A DNA stretch of 64,000 nucleotides from Dickeya poaceiphila (GCF_007858975.2 NZ_CP042220.2:2852001-2916000); one strand, 5' to 3'; shown: positions 22,234 to 32,337, counted from the stretch's first letter. Notes: a model not told the origin generated them from the sequence alone. Program-made: numbers and translations.

Positions 22234-23892
22234 TTACCCTGCCCAACTATCACGCAACCCCACTGTACGGTTGAATACCAGATTGTCAGGACTGGAATAG
22301 ACACCATCGGCGCAGAAATAACCTTCACGCTCAAACTGATAAGCGTTTTCAGCTTTTGCATTACCCAGACTGGCTTCCACAAACCCCTGAGCAATACTCA
22401 GCGAATCCGGATTGATGGTTGAGAGAAAATCCTCTGCTGCACCTGGATTGGCCACGCTGAACAGGCGGTCATACAGACGGAACTGTGCTGGCAGCGCATG
22501 AGCTGCTGATACCCAGTGGATCACACCTTTCACTTTACGACCATCAGCCGGGTCTTTGCTCAGGGTTTCCGTATCGCAGCTGCAGTAAATCGTAGTAATC
22601 ACGCCCTGCTCATCTTTATCAATTCGCTCGGCTTTAATCACATAAGCATTGCGCAAGCGCACTTCCTTACCCAGCACCAGACGTTTGTACTGCTTGTTGG
22701 CTTCCTCGCGGAAATCAGCGCGATCAATATATACCTCACGGCTGAACGCCACCTGACGCGTTCCCATCTCCGGATTATTGGGATGATTAGGCATGGTAAG
22801 CCACTCTTCATACCCTTGCGGCAGGTTCTCAATCACCACTTTTACCGGGTCCAGCACCGCCATCGCTCGCGGCGCATTCTCATTCAGATCATCACGGATA
22901 CATGACTCCAGCGCGGCCATTTCCACCGTGTTGTCCTGCTTGGTAACCCCGATACGGCGGCAGAATTCTCGGATAGAAGCAGCGGTGTAACCACGACGGC
23001 GCAAACCGGAGATGGTCGGCATACGCGGATCATTCCAGCCTTCTACTACCTTCTCGTTCACCAGTTGGTTCAGTTTCCGCTTGGACATCACCGCATATTC
23101 CAGGTTCAGCCGGGAAAACTCATACTGACGCGGGTGGGCAGCAATCGTAATGTTATCCAACACCCAGTCATACAAACGGCGGTTATCCTGAAACTCCAGC
23201 GTACACAGCGAGTGCGTGATCCCTTCCAGCGCATCGGAAATACAATGGGTAAAGTCATACATCGGATAGATGCACCATTTATTGCCGGTCTGATGATGCT
23301 CGGCAAATTTGATGCGATACAGCACCGGGTCACGCATCACAATAAACGGCGATGCCATGTCGATTTTGGCACGCAAACACGCTGTACCTTCAGCAAAACC
23401 GCCGCTGCGCATCTTTTCGAACAATGCCAGATTTTCTTCGACGCTACGATCACGGTACGGGCTGTTTGTGCCAGGGGACGTCAGCGTGCCGCGGTATTCG
23501 CGGATCTGCTCCGGCGTCAGCTCATCGACATATGCCAGCCCTTTATTAATCAGTTCAATCGCATACTGGTGTAACTGGTCAAAATAATCAGACGAATAGC
23601 GAACATTGCCACTCCAGGAAAAACCCAGCCACTGGACGTCATGCTTGATGGACTCAACGTACTCGATATCTTCTTTTACCGGGTTAGTATCATCAAAGCG
23701 CAGGTTGCACTTGCCGTTGTAATCTTCAGCAATGCCGAAGTTCAGACAGATGGACTTGGCGTGGCCAATGTGAAGATAGCCGTTCGGCTCTGGAGGAAAA
23801 CGCGTCTGAATATTGTCGTGTTTACCGGTAGCCAGATCTTCATCAATAATCTGACGAATAAAGTTGGTTGGGCGGGCTTCAGCCTCACTCAT
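22234..23892 (-). CDS. glnS: Glutaminyl-tRNA synthetase
   Basis: Class I synthetase that charges tRNA-Gln, 552 residues (E. coli 554). HIGH motif in [17 protein letters not shown]-type motif as VMSKRKL, and the C-terminal anticodon-binding beta-barrels are present. The open frame extends 31 codons upstream, but [16 protein letters not shown] at 23892 matches the family start. Its substrate tRNA-Gln genes are in the same window (31499-31887). Confidence 0.97.
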   Translation of the reverse strand: MSEAEARPTNFIRQIIDEDLATGKHDNIQTRFPPEPNGYLHIGHAKSICLNFGIAEDYNGKCNLRFDDTNPVKEDIEYVESIKHDVQWLGFSWSGNVRYSSDYFDQLHQYAIELINKGLAYVDELTPEQIREYRGTLTSPGTNSPYRDRSVEENLALFEKMRSGGFAEGTACLRAKIDMASPFIVMRDPVLYRIKFAEHHQTGNKWCIYPMYDFTHCISDALEGITHSLCTLEFQDNRRLYDWVLDNITIAAHPRQYEFSRLNLEYAVMSKRKLNQLVNEKVVEGWNDPRMPTISGLRRRGYTAASIREFCRRIGVTKQDNTVEMAALESCIRDDLNENAPRAMAVLDPVKVVIENLPQGYEEWLTMPNHPNNPEMGTRQVAFSREVYIDRADFREEANKQYKRLVLGKEVRLRNAYVIKAERIDKDEQGVITTIYCSCDTETLSKDPADGRKVKGVIHWVSAAHALPAQFRLYDRLFSVANPGAAEDFLSTINPDSLSIAQGFVEASLGNAKAENAYQFEREGYFCADGVYSSPDNLVFNRTVGLRDSWAG

Positions 23893-23987
23893 GCTTGGTT
23901 CCTCAAATGCAAAAAAACAACCCATAACCACTAATGATCCAACAAGCCACGCTGGGAAACAACCGTTTGTTTCATGAAAATTCAAGA

Positions 23988-24022
23988 TAAAAAAACGGAG
24001 CGTACGTTTACGTACGCTCCGT
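23988..24022 (-). terminator. Terminator after nagE
   Basis: Perfect 12-bp stem ACGGAGCGTACG / CGTACGCTCCGT with a four-base loop; on the minus strand a run of seven T follows. Confidence 0.92.
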
Positions 24023-24056
24023 TTGTCGAAATCTGACAGCGATAACGCCTGCTGAA

Positions 24057-25529
24057 TTATTCCTGTGAAACGTCGCGTAACGCCGCTGCGATGTTTTCCG
24101 CCTGGGTACCAACGACAATCTGCACGCTTTGCTTATTGAGGCGAATCACCCCAGCCGCTCCCAGAGTACGAGCAGCAGGCTCATCCACCAGCCCGGAATC
24201 CTTCACACTCAACCGCAAGCGAGTAATACAGGCATCGATCCCAGTCAGGTTATCTTTGCCGCCAATGGCCTGCAAATAGCCTCTCGCCACCGATTGGGTA
24301 TTACCGGCAGGTGCGGTTACCCCCTCGGATGAGGACTGCGCCGCGACAGCTTCACGCCCCGGCGTCATCAGGTTAAAGCGGGTGATGGTAAAGCGGAATA
24401 CCACATAATAGATAACGAAGAAGGCTGCGCCCTGCAACAGCAACATATACCAGTGTGTCGCCAACGGATTACGCGTAGACAGCACCAGGTCCACCAAACC
24501 AGCGCTGAAGCCAAAACCGGCAATCCAGTGCATACTGGCAGCGATGAATACCGAAATCCCGGTCAGCACGGCGTGCAGTACATACAGCACTGGTGCCACA
24601 AACATGAAGGAGAATTCCAGCGGTTCGGTAATACCAGTGAAAAAGGCCGCAAAGGCCGCTGCCACCATGATTCCCGCCACTCGGCTACGGTTTTCAGGCC
24701 GCGCACAGTGATAAATCGCCAGCGCCGCGCCCGGCAAGCCAAACATCATGATCGGGAAGAAACCAGCCTGATAACGCCCGGTAATGCCAGGAATGGCTTT
24801 ACCGGCATCAATCGCCTGCTGACCACTCAGGAAATTGGGAATGTCGTTAATGCCAGCCACATCGAACCAGAACACCGAATTCAGTGCATGATGTAGCCCG
24901 ACTGGAATCAACAGACGGTTAAAGAAGGCATAAATACCGGCACCAACCGATCCCAACTGCTGAACATGTTCGCCAAAGGAAACCAACGCGTTATAGATAA
25001 CCGGCCAGACGTACATCAGCACAAACGCCACCACAATCATCAGCAGCGAAACCAAAATCGGCACCAGACGACGGCCATTGAAGAAAGAGAGCGCTTTAGG
25101 CAACTCAACCTGGCTGTAGCGGTTATACAGCTCAGCGGAAATCACCCCGACCAGAATACCGATGAACTGGTTTTCAATCTTGCCAAACGCCTTCGGCACC
25201 TCTGCCAGCGGGATGTGCTGAATCATCGACACGGCTGCTGGCGAGCACAATGTAGTCAACACCAGATAACCAACAAACCCGGACAATGCTGCCGCACCGT
25301 CTTTATCTTTCGACATACCGTAAGCAACACCGACTGCAAACAGCACCGCCATATGCTCGATAATAGCCGCGCCGGATTTGATCAACAGCGCGGCCAGCGC
25401 GCTTTCACTGCCCCAGCCAATCGGATCGATCCAATACCCCACCCCCATCAGGATGGCGGCCGCGGGCAATGTAGCGACAGGCACCATCAGCGCACGGCCC
25501 ACTTTTTGTAAATAACCGAGTGTACTCAC
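24057..25529 (-). CDS. nagE: N-acetylglucosamine PTS permease, IICB only
   Basis: Glucose-family PTS permease importing and phosphorylating N-acetylglucosamine. 490 residues: IIC membrane domain (about 1-375) with the HALNSVFW and [21 protein letters not shown] blocks and GITEPLEF signature, then IIB with the phosphorylated Cys434 in [11 protein letters not shown]. The protein stops after IIB; E. coli NagE (648) carries a C-terminal IIA domain that is missing here. The N terminus ([28 protein letters not shown]) is closer to Vibrio-type NagE than to E. coli. Start GTG 25529 (after GAGGGGAAG) is preferred over TTG 25556. IIA must come from elsewhere, probably Crr. Confidence 0.9.
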   Translation of the reverse strand: MSTLGYLQKVGRALMVPVATLPAAAILMGVGYWIDPIGWGSESALAALLIKSGAAIIEHMAVLFAVGVAYGMSKDKDGAAALSGFVGYLVLTTLCSPAAVSMIQHIPLAEVPKAFGKIENQFIGILVGVISAELYNRYSQVELPKALSFFNGRRLVPILVSLLMIVVAFVLMYVWPVIYNALVSFGEHVQQLGSVGAGIYAFFNRLLIPVGLHHALNSVFWFDVAGINDIPNFLSGQQAIDAGKAIPGITGRYQAGFFPIMMFGLPGAALAIYHCARPENRSRVAGIMVAAAFAAFFTGITEPLEFSFMFVAPVLYVLHAVLTGISVFIAASMHWIAGFGFSAGLVDLVLSTRNPLATHWYMLLLQGAAFFVIYYVVFRFTITRFNLMTPGREAVAAQSSSEGVTAPAGNTQSVARGYLQAIGGKDNLTGIDACITRLRLSVKDSGLVDEPAARTLGAAGVIRLNKQSVQIVVGTQAENIAAALRDVSQE

Positions 25530-25625
25530 CTTCCCCTCTCTTTCCCTTTCGGGCAATAAAATTGTCTGTCAGCCTTGTCATCGAATCACCCGCCAGCCAT
25601 GTGGGCCTGGTCAGAGTGCCAAAAA

Positions 25626-25648
25626 AATAATTCGCCACGCAAATTAAT
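25626..25648. promoter_or_regulatory. Possible NagC operator
   Basis: Dyad TAATTCGC-CAC-GCAAATTA (7 of 8 pairs symmetric) resembles NagC/Mlc operators (AT-rich arms with CG at the inner ends). It lies near nagE in the divergent nagE/nagB region, where E. coli NagC binds and loops. A clear second operator near nagB was not found by eye. Confidence 0.45.
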
Positions 25649-25659
25649 AGCAATGATTA

Positions 25660-25675
25660 TGTGATAATTATCACC
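25660..25675. promoter_or_regulatory. CRP-binding site, nagE/nagB
   Basis: TGTGA-TAATTA-TCACC matches the CRP consensus (TGTGA-N6-TCACA) at 9 of 10 positions. It lies between nagE and nagB, as in E. coli, about 90 bases upstream of a possible nagB start of transcription (TACACT -10 at 25746-25751). Confidence 0.8.
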
Positions 25676-25866
25676 ACAAAAGCACATACAAAAAGTTTAT
25701 GCCGCGATATTAATACAACTTATTTTAAGGCTAAAAAAAACTTGCTACACTAGCTTCAGACTAAATATCAAAACACAGCGTTGGCATATTACCTGATAGC
25801 CGGTCTATCCGACTGCGTTTACCCGACGAATAATTGCCTTTGCTAACCGATTCCGAGGAGAACCTC

Positions 25867-26667
25867 ATGAGACTAATTCCATTAACAACCCCCGCCGAAG
25901 TTGGCAAATGGGCCGCCCGCTATATTGCCGAGCGCATCAATGCTTTCAAACCAACGGCGGAGCGCCCGTTCATACTTGGCCTGCCAACCGGAAGTTCGCC
26001 GCTGGAAGCCTACAACGCCTTGATTGCGCTATACAATGCAGGACAAGTCAGCTTCAAACATGTCGTCACCTTCAATATGGACGAATACGTCGGGCTACCG
26101 GTAGACCACCCGGAAAGTTACCGTACCTTCATGTACCAGAATTTTTTCAACCACGTTGATATTCCGGAAGGAAACATTAACCTGTTGAATGGCAACGCGG
26201 AAGATATCGCCGCCGAGTGTCACCGTTATGAAGAAAAAATCAAGTCTTACGGCAAGATTCATCTGTTCATGGGCGGTGTCGGCAATGATGGCCACATCGC
26301 TTTCAACGAACCGGCGTCCTCTCTGGTGTCCCGCACACGTATCAAGACCTTGACGGAAGAGACACGCATCGCTAATTCTCGTTTCTTTGGCGGCGATGTT
26401 AGTCTGGTGCCGAAATATGCCCTGACGGTGGGCGTCGGTACGCTGCTGGATGCAGAAGAAGTGATGATTCTGGTCAGCGGTCGCCACAAGGCGCAAGCCC
26501 TTCAGGCTGCGGTGGAAGGCAACGTAAATCACATGTGGACCATCAGTTGCCTGCAGTTACACGCTAAAGCGCTGATGGTGTGCGATGAGCCTTCCACCAT
26601 GGAATTAAAAGTGAAAACCGTGAAATATTTCCGCGAGTTGGAAGCTGAAAATATCAAAAACCTGTAA
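25867..26667 (+). CDS. nagB: Glucosamine-6-phosphate deaminase
   Basis: Converts glucosamine-6-phosphate to fructose-6-phosphate and ammonia, the last step of amino-sugar use. 266 residues, as in E. coli. Active-site Asp72 in [10 protein letters not shown], the [14 protein letters not shown] block with the catalytic His/Glu, and the SRTRIKTLT allosteric-site region are present. The ATG at 25867 has GAGGAG upstream; an earlier in-frame start is rejected. First gene of nagBAC, 24 bases before nagA. Confidence 0.97.
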   Translation: MRLIPLTTPAEVGKWAARYIAERINAFKPTAERPFILGLPTGSSPLEAYNALIALYNAGQVSFKHVVTFNMDEYVGLPVDHPESYRTFMYQNFFNHVDIPEGNINLLNGNAEDIAAECHRYEEKIKSYGKIHLFMGGVGNDGHIAFNEPASSLVSRTRIKTLTEETRIANSRFFGGDVSLVPKYALTVGVGTLLDAEEVMILVSGRHKAQALQAAVEGNVNHMWTISCLQLHAKALMVCDEPSTMELKVKTVKYFRELEAENIKNL

Positions 26668-26691
26668 TCGGTGAGCCAGGAGCTTATTTAG

Positions 26692-27843
26692 ATGTACGCT
26701 TTAACCAATGGTCGTGTTTTTACCGGCCACCAGATCCTTGACGACCATGCAGTCGTCGTCGCCGATGGAATGATCGCGGCAGTCTGCCTGACACGCGATC
26801 TGCCTGACGATTTACCCCGGCGCGATCTCGCAGGCGCATTACTGGCCCCTGGCTTTATCGACCTGCAATTGAACGGCTGTGGCGGCGTGCAGTTCAACGA
26901 CGCACTGAGCAGCCTTTCCGTCAAAACGCTGGAAACCATGCAGAAAGCCAACGAAAAATCCGGCTGTACCAGCTTTTTGCCGACGCTGATTACCTCTTCC
27001 GATGAATTTATGCGCCACAGCATCGACGTGATGCGCACCTGGCTCGCACAGCACCGTCATCAGGCACTGGGGTTGCATCTGGAAGGTCCCTGGCTCAACC
27101 CGGTGAAAAAAGGCACCCATGACGCAGCCTTTATCCGCCAGCCTGACGATCAACTGCTCGCCTATCTGTGTGACAACGCTGATGTGATAAGCAAAGTCAC
27201 ACTGGCACCGGAAATGGTGCCCGAACACGTGATAAGACAGCTGAGCAACGTCGGCATCGTGGTTTCCGCCGGTCACTCCCACGCCACCTGGGAACAAGCC
27301 AAACAGGGGTTTGCCGCCGGGATACGCTTCGCTACCCACCTGTTCAATGCCATGCCCCCCGTTACTGGTCGGGAACCCGGCCTGGTCGGTGCCGTCTATG
27401 ATGCACCCGAAGTCTATTGCGGCATCATTGCCGATGGTCACCATGTCAGTTGGGCCACTATCCGCAACAGCAAACGCATCAAAGGCGACAAACTGGTGCT
27501 GGTCACCGATGCCACGGCACCGGCTGGCTCCAGCATCGACCAGTTCACATTTGCCGGTAAAACCATATACTACCGCGACGGCATTTGTGTGGACGATCAC
27601 GGAACTCTGAGTGGTTCGGCACTTACCATGATTAATGCCGTGCGCAATTGCGTAGAACACGCGGGTATCGCTCTGGATGAAGCACTAAGAATGGCGACGC
27701 TCTACCCGGCGAGAGCCATCGGCGAAGAGCGCCGACTGGGAAGCATTGAAACAGGAAAAGTGGCGAACCTGACGGTATTTACCCGCGATTTTGACATCCT
27801 CAATACGTTTGTGAATGGTGAAGAAGTTTTTCATAAGCAGTAA
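26692..27843 (+). CDS. nagA: N-acetylglucosamine-6-phosphate deacetylase
   Basis: Removes acetate from GlcNAc-6-phosphate, also generating the balance of the NagC inducer. 383 residues (E. coli 382), amidohydrolase fold. [10 protein letters not shown] (metal Glu), SAGHSHA and [16 protein letters not shown] with metal His residues, and the [11 protein letters not shown]sp block are present. Second gene of the nag operon; nagC follows after 30 bases. Confidence 0.97.
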   Translation: MYALTNGRVFTGHQILDDHAVVVADGMIAAVCLTRDLPDDLPRRDLAGALLAPGFIDLQLNGCGGVQFNDALSSLSVKTLETMQKANEKSGCTSFLPTLITSSDEFMRHSIDVMRTWLAQHRHQALGLHLEGPWLNPVKKGTHDAAFIRQPDDQLLAYLCDNADVISKVTLAPEMVPEHVIRQLSNVGIVVSAGHSHATWEQAKQGFAAGIRFATHLFNAMPPVTGREPGLVGAVYDAPEVYCGIIADGHHVSWATIRNSKRIKGDKLVLVTDATAPAGSSIDQFTFAGKTIYYRDGICVDDHGTLSGSALTMINAVRNCVEHAGIALDEALRMATLYPARAIGEERRLGSIETGKVANLTVFTRDFDILNTFVNGEEVFHKQ

Positions 27844-27873
27844 AACGTATTGCATCGACACGAGTAATGCGTA

Positions 27874-29097
27874 ATGACCACAGGCGGACAAACCCAGATA
27901 GGGAACATTGATCTGGTCAAACAACTCAACAGTGCGGTCGTGTACCGCCTGATTGATCAACAAGGCCCCATCTCTCGAATTCAGATTTCAGAACAGAGTC
28001 AACTTGCTCCCGCCAGCGTCACAAAAATTACCCGCCAGTTGCTGGAACGTGGTCTCATCAAAGAAGTGGATCAGCAGGCATCAACCGGCGGACGCCGCGC
28101 CATTTCAATTATCTCCGAAACACGGCCATTTCATACGGTGGCAGTCAGACTTGGCCGCTACGACGCCACCCTCGCCTTATACGACCTGCAAGGCAAACAG
28201 CTGGAAGAAGAACTCTGCAGTCTGCCAGAAAATACCCAGGACTCACTGGAAAGTGCGCTGTTCACTGTTATCGGTCAGTTCATCGACCGTCATCAACGCC
28301 GCATCCGTGAATTAATCGCCATTTCGGTGGTACTGCCAGGGCTGGTAGACCCTGCCGCCGGCATAGTGCGTTATATGCCACACATTAGCGTAGATAACTG
28401 GCCGCTGGTGAAAAATCTCGAACAACATTTCAAGGTGCACAGCTTTGTCGGTCACGATATTCGCAGTCTGGCACTGGCCGAACATTACTTTGGCGCCACC
28501 GGTGATTGTCAGGATTCACTGCTAATACGGGTTCATCGTGGCGTGGGCGCAGGCATTTTAGTCAATGGCAACATTTTTCTCGGCAGCAACAGCAATGTTG
28601 GGGAGATCGGTCATATCCAGGTTGACCCATTAGGCGACCGCTGTCACTGTGGCAACTTTGGTTGTCTGGAAACTGTGGTATCGAACGGTGCGCTGGAACA
28701 ACGGGCGCGTCATTTGCTGCAGCAGGGATTTTCCAGCAAGCTGACGCTGGAGAACTGCCAGATAGATGCCATCTGTAAAGCAGCCATGAAAGGGGACCTG
28801 CTTGCCAGAGAGTTGATCGAAGCGGCTGGGCAGCCACTGGGTAAAGCGATTTCGATTGCCGTTAACCTGTTCAACCCGCAACGAGTGGTTATCGCCGGTG
28901 AAATTACGGCAGCGGACAAGATTCTGTTGCCCGCCATTCAGCGCTGCATCAATGCACAGGTACTGAAAGACTTTCGTCAAAACCTGCCTGTCGTCGTCTC
29001 AGAATTACAACATTTATCCGCCATCGGTGCTTTTGCGCTGGTAAAACGTGCGATGCTAAATGGTGTATTACTGCAACGTCTGCTTGAAAATCAGTAA
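27874..29097 (+). CDS. nagC: Transcriptional repressor NagC (ROK family)
   Basis: Repressor of the nag regulon relieved by GlcNAc-6-phosphate; in E. coli it also controls chitobiose and fimbrial genes. 407 residues (E. coli 406). N-terminal helix-turn-helix (GPISRIQISEQSQLAPASVTKIT), then a ROK sugar-kinase-like domain with the zinc motif CHCGNFGCLE and VHRGVGAGILVNG. It autoregulates through the nagE/nagB operators. In E. coli nagD (umpH) follows; here it is absent and asnB comes next after 294 bases. Confidence 0.96.
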   Translation: MTTGGQTQIGNIDLVKQLNSAVVYRLIDQQGPISRIQISEQSQLAPASVTKITRQLLERGLIKEVDQQASTGGRRAISIISETRPFHTVAVRLGRYDATLALYDLQGKQLEEELCSLPENTQDSLESALFTVIGQFIDRHQRRIRELIAISVVLPGLVDPAAGIVRYMPHISVDNWPLVKNLEQHFKVHSFVGHDIRSLALAEHYFGATGDCQDSLLIRVHRGVGAGILVNGNIFLGSNSNVGEIGHIQVDPLGDRCHCGNFGCLETVVSNGALEQRARHLLQQGFSSKLTLENCQIDAICKAAMKGDLLARELIEAAGQPLGKAISIAVNLFNPQRVVIAGEITAADKILLPAIQRCINAQVLKDFRQNLPVVVSELQHLSAIGAFALVKRAMLNGVLLQRLLENQ

Positions 29098-29391
29098 GTT
29101 CAGTTTTCTACTATAAGGCCGGATTATGAGATCGCTAAAAATCCGGCCCACGCCTTCCATCATTTTGAACAAAAGCCAATAAATCACACCAAAAATTACG
29201 CATTCACCAGCGCAATGGCTTTTTTCATTAAATGATATTGAATTGATGTGCCATTTTGATGCTAAATCAGTGTTACCGATATGGCGGTGACCGACCCACA
29301 GTAGTACAACCCGGCAAGGAAAACCGCTGATTACCACCATACACTTTGACTGTTTTCACGTTGTGATGCGTGAATAAAGGGAGCCTTTGGT
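29098..29391. other. nagC-asnB intergenic region
   Basis: 294 bases. A 9-bp hairpin GGCCGGATT / AATCCGGCC (29117-29148, 14-base loop) follows nagC but lacks a T-run. The rest is AT-rich and must hold the asnB promoter. The nagD gene expected from E. coli order is not present, even as a recognisable remnant. Confidence 0.5.
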
Positions 29392-31056
29392 ATGTGTTCT
29401 ATTTTTGGTGTGCTTGATCTGAAAACCGACCCGGTTGAACTGCGCAAAAAAGCGCTGGAATTGTCCCGTCTGATGCGCCACCGCGGCCCAGACTGGTCCG
29501 GTGTTTACGCCAGCGACAAAGCCATTCTGGCGCATGAGCGTCTATCCATCGTTGACGTTAACACCGGTGCTCAACCGCTCTACAACCAGCCGCACACCCA
29601 TGTTCTGGCCGTAAACGGCGAAATTTACAACCATCAGGCTCTGCGTCAGCAATATGGTGATCGTTACCAGTTCCAGACAGGTTCCGACTGTGAAGTGATT
29701 CTGGCGTTGTATCAGGAAAAAGGCCCGGAATTTCTGGACGAACTGCGCGGCATGTTCGCCTTCGCCCTGTATGACACTGAAAAAGACGCCTATCTGATTG
29801 GCCGCGACCACCTGGGCATCATCCCGCTCTATATGGGCTACGATGAACACGGTAACCTGTATGTCGCTTCTGAAATGAAAGCGCTGGTGCCGGTGTGCCG
29901 CACCATCAAAGAATTCCCGGCTGGCAGTTATCTGTGGAGTCAGGACGGCGAGATTCGTGAGTACTATCGTCGTGACTGGTTCGATTACGACCACGTTAAA
30001 GACAACGTCACCGATGCCGACGAACTGCGTGAAGCGCTGGAAGAATCGGTAAAAAGTCATCTGATGTCAGACGTTCCTTATGGCGTACTGCTGTCCGGCG
30101 GGTTGGATTCCTCTATCATCTCGGCTATTACCAAGAAATTCGCCGCCCGCCGCGTGGAAGACGACGAGCGCAGCGAAGCCTGGTGGCCGCAGCTTCACTC
30201 CTTCGCCGTTGGCCTGGAAGGCGCGCCTGACCTGAAAGCCGCGCGTGACGTCGCTGATCATCTGGGCACAGTGCATCACGAAATCCATTTCACGGTGCAG
30301 GAAGGTCTGGATGCTATCCGTGACGTGATTTATCACATCGAAACCTATGACGTCACCACTATCCGCGCCTCGACGCCGATGTATCTGATGTCCCGCAAAA
30401 TCAAAGCAATGGGTATCAAAATGGTATTGTCCGGCGAAGGTTCGGACGAAGTATTCGGCGGCTATCTCTATTTTCACAAAGCGCCGAACGCGAAAGAATT
30501 CCATGAAGAAACCGTGCGTAAACTGCTGGCGCTGCACCAGTATGACTGCGCACGCGCCAATAAAGCGATGTCGGCCTGGGGCGTTGAAGCACGCGTACCG
30601 TTCCTGGACAAAAACTTCCTGGACGTAGCAATGCGCATCAACCCGAAAGACAAAATGTGCGGCAACGGCAAAATGGAAAAACACATCTTGCGTGAGTGCT
30701 TTGAATCTTACCTACCGCACAGCGTAGCCTGGCGTCAGAAAGAACAGTTCTCTGACGGCGTGGGTTACAGTTGGATCGATACCCTGAAAGAGGTTGCAGC
30801 CAGGCAGATTTCCGACCAGCAACTGGAAACCGCGCACTTCCGTTTCCCGTACAACACGCCAACCACCAAAGAAGGCTATTTGTACCGTGAAATTTTCGAA
30901 GAACTGTTCCCGGTTCCGAGCGCAGCCGAATGTGTTCCTGGCGGCCCTTCAGTAGCGTGTTCGTCTGCTAAAGCGATTGAATGGGATGAATCGTTCAAAA
31001 AGATGGATGACCCGTCAGGTCGTGCCGTCGGCGTGCATCAATCCGCCTACCAATAA
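29392..31056 (+). CDS. asnB: Asparagine synthetase B (glutamine-hydrolysing)
   Basis: Makes asparagine from aspartate with glutamine or ammonia and ATP. 554 residues, same as E. coli. The N-terminal glutaminase has the nucleophile Cys2 in MCSIFGVLD, and RLSIVD, NGEIYNH and the synthetase PP-loop LLSGGLDSSI are visible, followed by SGEGSDEVFGGYLYFHKAP. AAAGGGAGCC precedes the ATG. A strong terminator follows. Confidence 0.97.
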   Translation: MCSIFGVLDLKTDPVELRKKALELSRLMRHRGPDWSGVYASDKAILAHERLSIVDVNTGAQPLYNQPHTHVLAVNGEIYNHQALRQQYGDRYQFQTGSDCEVILALYQEKGPEFLDELRGMFAFALYDTEKDAYLIGRDHLGIIPLYMGYDEHGNLYVASEMKALVPVCRTIKEFPAGSYLWSQDGEIREYYRRDWFDYDHVKDNVTDADELREALEESVKSHLMSDVPYGVLLSGGLDSSIISAITKKFAARRVEDDERSEAWWPQLHSFAVGLEGAPDLKAARDVADHLGTVHHEIHFTVQEGLDAIRDVIYHIETYDVTTIRASTPMYLMSRKIKAMGIKMVLSGEGSDEVFGGYLYFHKAPNAKEFHEETVRKLLALHQYDCARANKAMSAWGVEARVPFLDKNFLDVAMRINPKDKMCGNGKMEKHILRECFESYLPHSVAWRQKEQFSDGVGYSWIDTLKEVAARQISDQQLETAHFRFPYNTPTTKEGYLYREIFEELFPVPSAAECVPGGPSVACSSAKAIEWDESFKKMDDPSGRAVGVHQSAYQ

Positions 31057-31077
31057 CCTGTTTTATTTTACTGTTTT

Positions 31078-31104
31078 AAACGGGCCGTTAGCGGCCCGTT
31101 TTTC
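31078..31104 (+). terminator. Terminator after asnB
   Basis: Stem AAACGGGCCG-TTAG-CGGCCCGTTT followed by further T, 21 bases after the asnB stop. Confidence 0.9.
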
Positions 31105-31207
31105 TTATGGAATACCGTTAAAAGCCTGCTTTCTGACGCTTTTCTCACCAGACTGTTCATAACCCAAACAAACAGCGCGAATCCGCCGTTTTTAGGGAAA
31201 AAATGTG

Positions 31208-31236
31208 TTGACGCCAAAAGGCCAACTCCGCATAAT
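31208..31236 (+). promoter_or_regulatory. Promoter of the tRNA operon
   Basis: TTGACG, 17-base spacer, CATAAT, followed by the GC-rich discriminator GCGCCCCGC typical of stable-RNA promoters under stringent control. Transcription is expected from about 31243, 32 bases before the first tRNA. Confidence 0.8.
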
Positions 31237-31274
31237 GCGCCCCGCAACGCCGATGAAGGTGACGCGGAAAAGAT

Positions 31275-31351
31275 GGCTACGTAGCTCAGCTGGTTAGAGC
31301 ACAGCACTCATAATGCTGGGGTCACAGGTTCGATTCCCGTCGTAGCCACCA
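31275..31351 (+). tRNA. metT: tRNA-Met (CAU), elongator
   Basis: 77 bases with encoded CCA; acceptor GGCTACG / CGTAGCC, anticodon loop CTCATAA giving CAT. First of six tRNAs in one operon; identical to the copy at 31729. Same opening position as metT in the E. coli metT-leuW-glnUW-metU-glnVX operon. Confidence 0.95.
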
Positions 31352-31360
31352 CTTTTCTCT

Positions 31361-31445
31361 GCGGGAGTGGCGAAATTGGTAGACGCACCAGATTTAGGTT
31401 CTGGCGCCGCAAGGTGTGCGAGTTCAAGTCTCGCCTCCCGCACCA
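31361..31445 (+). tRNA. leuW: tRNA-Leu (UAG)
   Basis: 85 bases with long variable arm and encoded CCA; anticodon stem CCAGA / TCTGG with loop TTTAGGT gives anticodon TAG (codon CUA and wobble). Second gene of the operon, as leuW in E. coli. Confidence 0.95.
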
Positions 31446-31498
31446 TTTCCTTCATCAGGGTGAAAACCGAAGCGCAACTCGGATTGCAACAGTTTTAT

Positions 31499-31573
31499 TG
31501 GGGTATCGCCAAGCGGTAAGGCAGCGGGTTTTGATCCCGCCACTCCCAGGTTCGAATCCTGGTACCCCAGCCA
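31499..31573 (+). tRNA. glnU: tRNA-Gln (UUG)
   Basis: 75 bases with CCA; anticodon stem GCGGG / CCCGC, loop TTTTGAT, anticodon TTG for CAA. The only UUG-type Gln tRNA in this operon, whereas E. coli has two (glnU, glnW). Confidence 0.94.
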
Positions 31574-31611
31574 TACATTACGTAAGACACATCAGATGAT
31601 GTGCACCCTGT

Positions 31612-31686
31612 TGGGGTATCGCCAAGCGGTAAGGCAGCGGATTCTGATTCCGCCATTCCGAGGTTCGAATCCTCGTACCCCAGCCA
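31612..31686 (+). tRNA. tRNA-Gln (CUG), copy 1
   Basis: 75 bases with CCA; anticodon stem GCGGA / TCCGC, loop TTCTGAT, anticodon CTG for CAG. Identical to the copy at 31813. It differs from the UUG type in the anticodon arm and T arm. Confidence 0.94.
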
Positions 31687-31728
31687 TTTTCAGTCATGAA
31701 GCTCTCGCTTCTGACCGTGCAGTAATTC

Positions 31729-31805
31729 GGCTACGTAGCTCAGCTGGTTAGAGCACAGCACTCATAATGCTGGGGTCACAGGTTCGATTCCCGTCGTAGC
31801 CACCA
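31729..31805 (+). tRNA. metU: tRNA-Met (CAU), elongator, second copy
   Basis: 77 bases with CCA, identical to the copy at 31275; corresponds to metU of E. coli. Confidence 0.95.
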
Positions 31806-31812
31806 TATTAAT

Positions 31813-31887
31813 TGGGGTATCGCCAAGCGGTAAGGCAGCGGATTCTGATTCCGCCATTCCGAGGTTCGAATCCTCGTACCCCAGCCA
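31813..31887 (+). tRNA. tRNA-Gln (CUG), copy 2
   Basis: 75 bases with CCA, identical to the copy at 31612. Only seven bases separate it from the preceding tRNA-Met. Last gene of the operon, followed directly by the terminator. Confidence 0.94.
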
Positions 31888-31891
31888 TACA

Positions 31892-31924
31892 GAAAAGCCC
31901 GTAAACCGGGCTTTTTCTTTTTTT
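31892..31924 (+). terminator. Terminator of the tRNA operon
   Basis: Stem AAAAGCCCG-TAAAC-CGGGCTTTT, followed by T-runs broken by one C, starting five bases after the last tRNA. Confidence 0.92.
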
Positions 31925-32007
31925 ACCATTTGCCGATTTCCTGGCTGTTTATCCAACAATCTCTCTGCATCAATATTGGTGTTAACCTGATGCCAGCACC
32001 GGATGGC

Positions 32008-32337
32008 TCAATGCGCAACAGAATTGGAAAACAGGTTTATCACTGCCACCCCTGCAATGATCAGCGCCATTCCCAGCACAGCCGGCCAGTCCAGCCGCTG
32101 GTCGTAAAAAATCCAGCTCACCGCTGCAATCAATACAATCCCGACGCCTGACCAAATAGCGTAAATCACGCCAGTCGGCAGCACCCGCATAGAAATGGTC
32201 AGGCAATAAAATGCGATAGCGTAAAACACCACCGTCACGACACTCGGCAATGGTCGGGTAAAACTCTCCGACAGCTTCAACGCCGTCGTCGCGATCACTT
32301 CTGACACAATCGCCAGACAAAGAAATAAATAGGTCAT
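32008..32337 (-). CDS. emrE: Small multidrug resistance transporter, EmrE-like
   Basis: SMR-family proton/cation antiporter, 109 residues (E. coli EmrE 110), four membrane spans, working as an antiparallel dimer in the inner membrane. The essential membrane Glu (Glu13, in IVSEVIATT) and EmrE signatures FTRPLPSV, PTGVIYAIWSGVGIVLI and WIFYDQRLDWPAVLGM are present; the end INLFSNSVAH also matches EmrE. Start ATG 32337 is chosen over an upstream TTG. It sits between the tRNA operon and ubiF, where E. coli has no such gene. Substrate range is inferred from family only. Confidence 0.85.
   Translation of the reverse strand: MTYLFLCLAIVSEVIATTALKLSESFTRPLPSVVTVVFYAIAFYCLTISMRVLPTGVIYAIWSGVGIVLIAAVSWIFYDQRLDWPAVLGMALIIAGVAVINLFSNSVAH

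Noticed and set aside
26839..27660. 273-codon minus-strand frame inside nagA
   Set aside because: Antisense to nagA, low-complexity His-rich translation, no recognised domain.
31275..31887. Repeated 75-77-base units that might suggest a repeat array
   Set aside because: They fold as tRNAs with CCA ends; there are no regular spacers, so this is not a CRISPR array.
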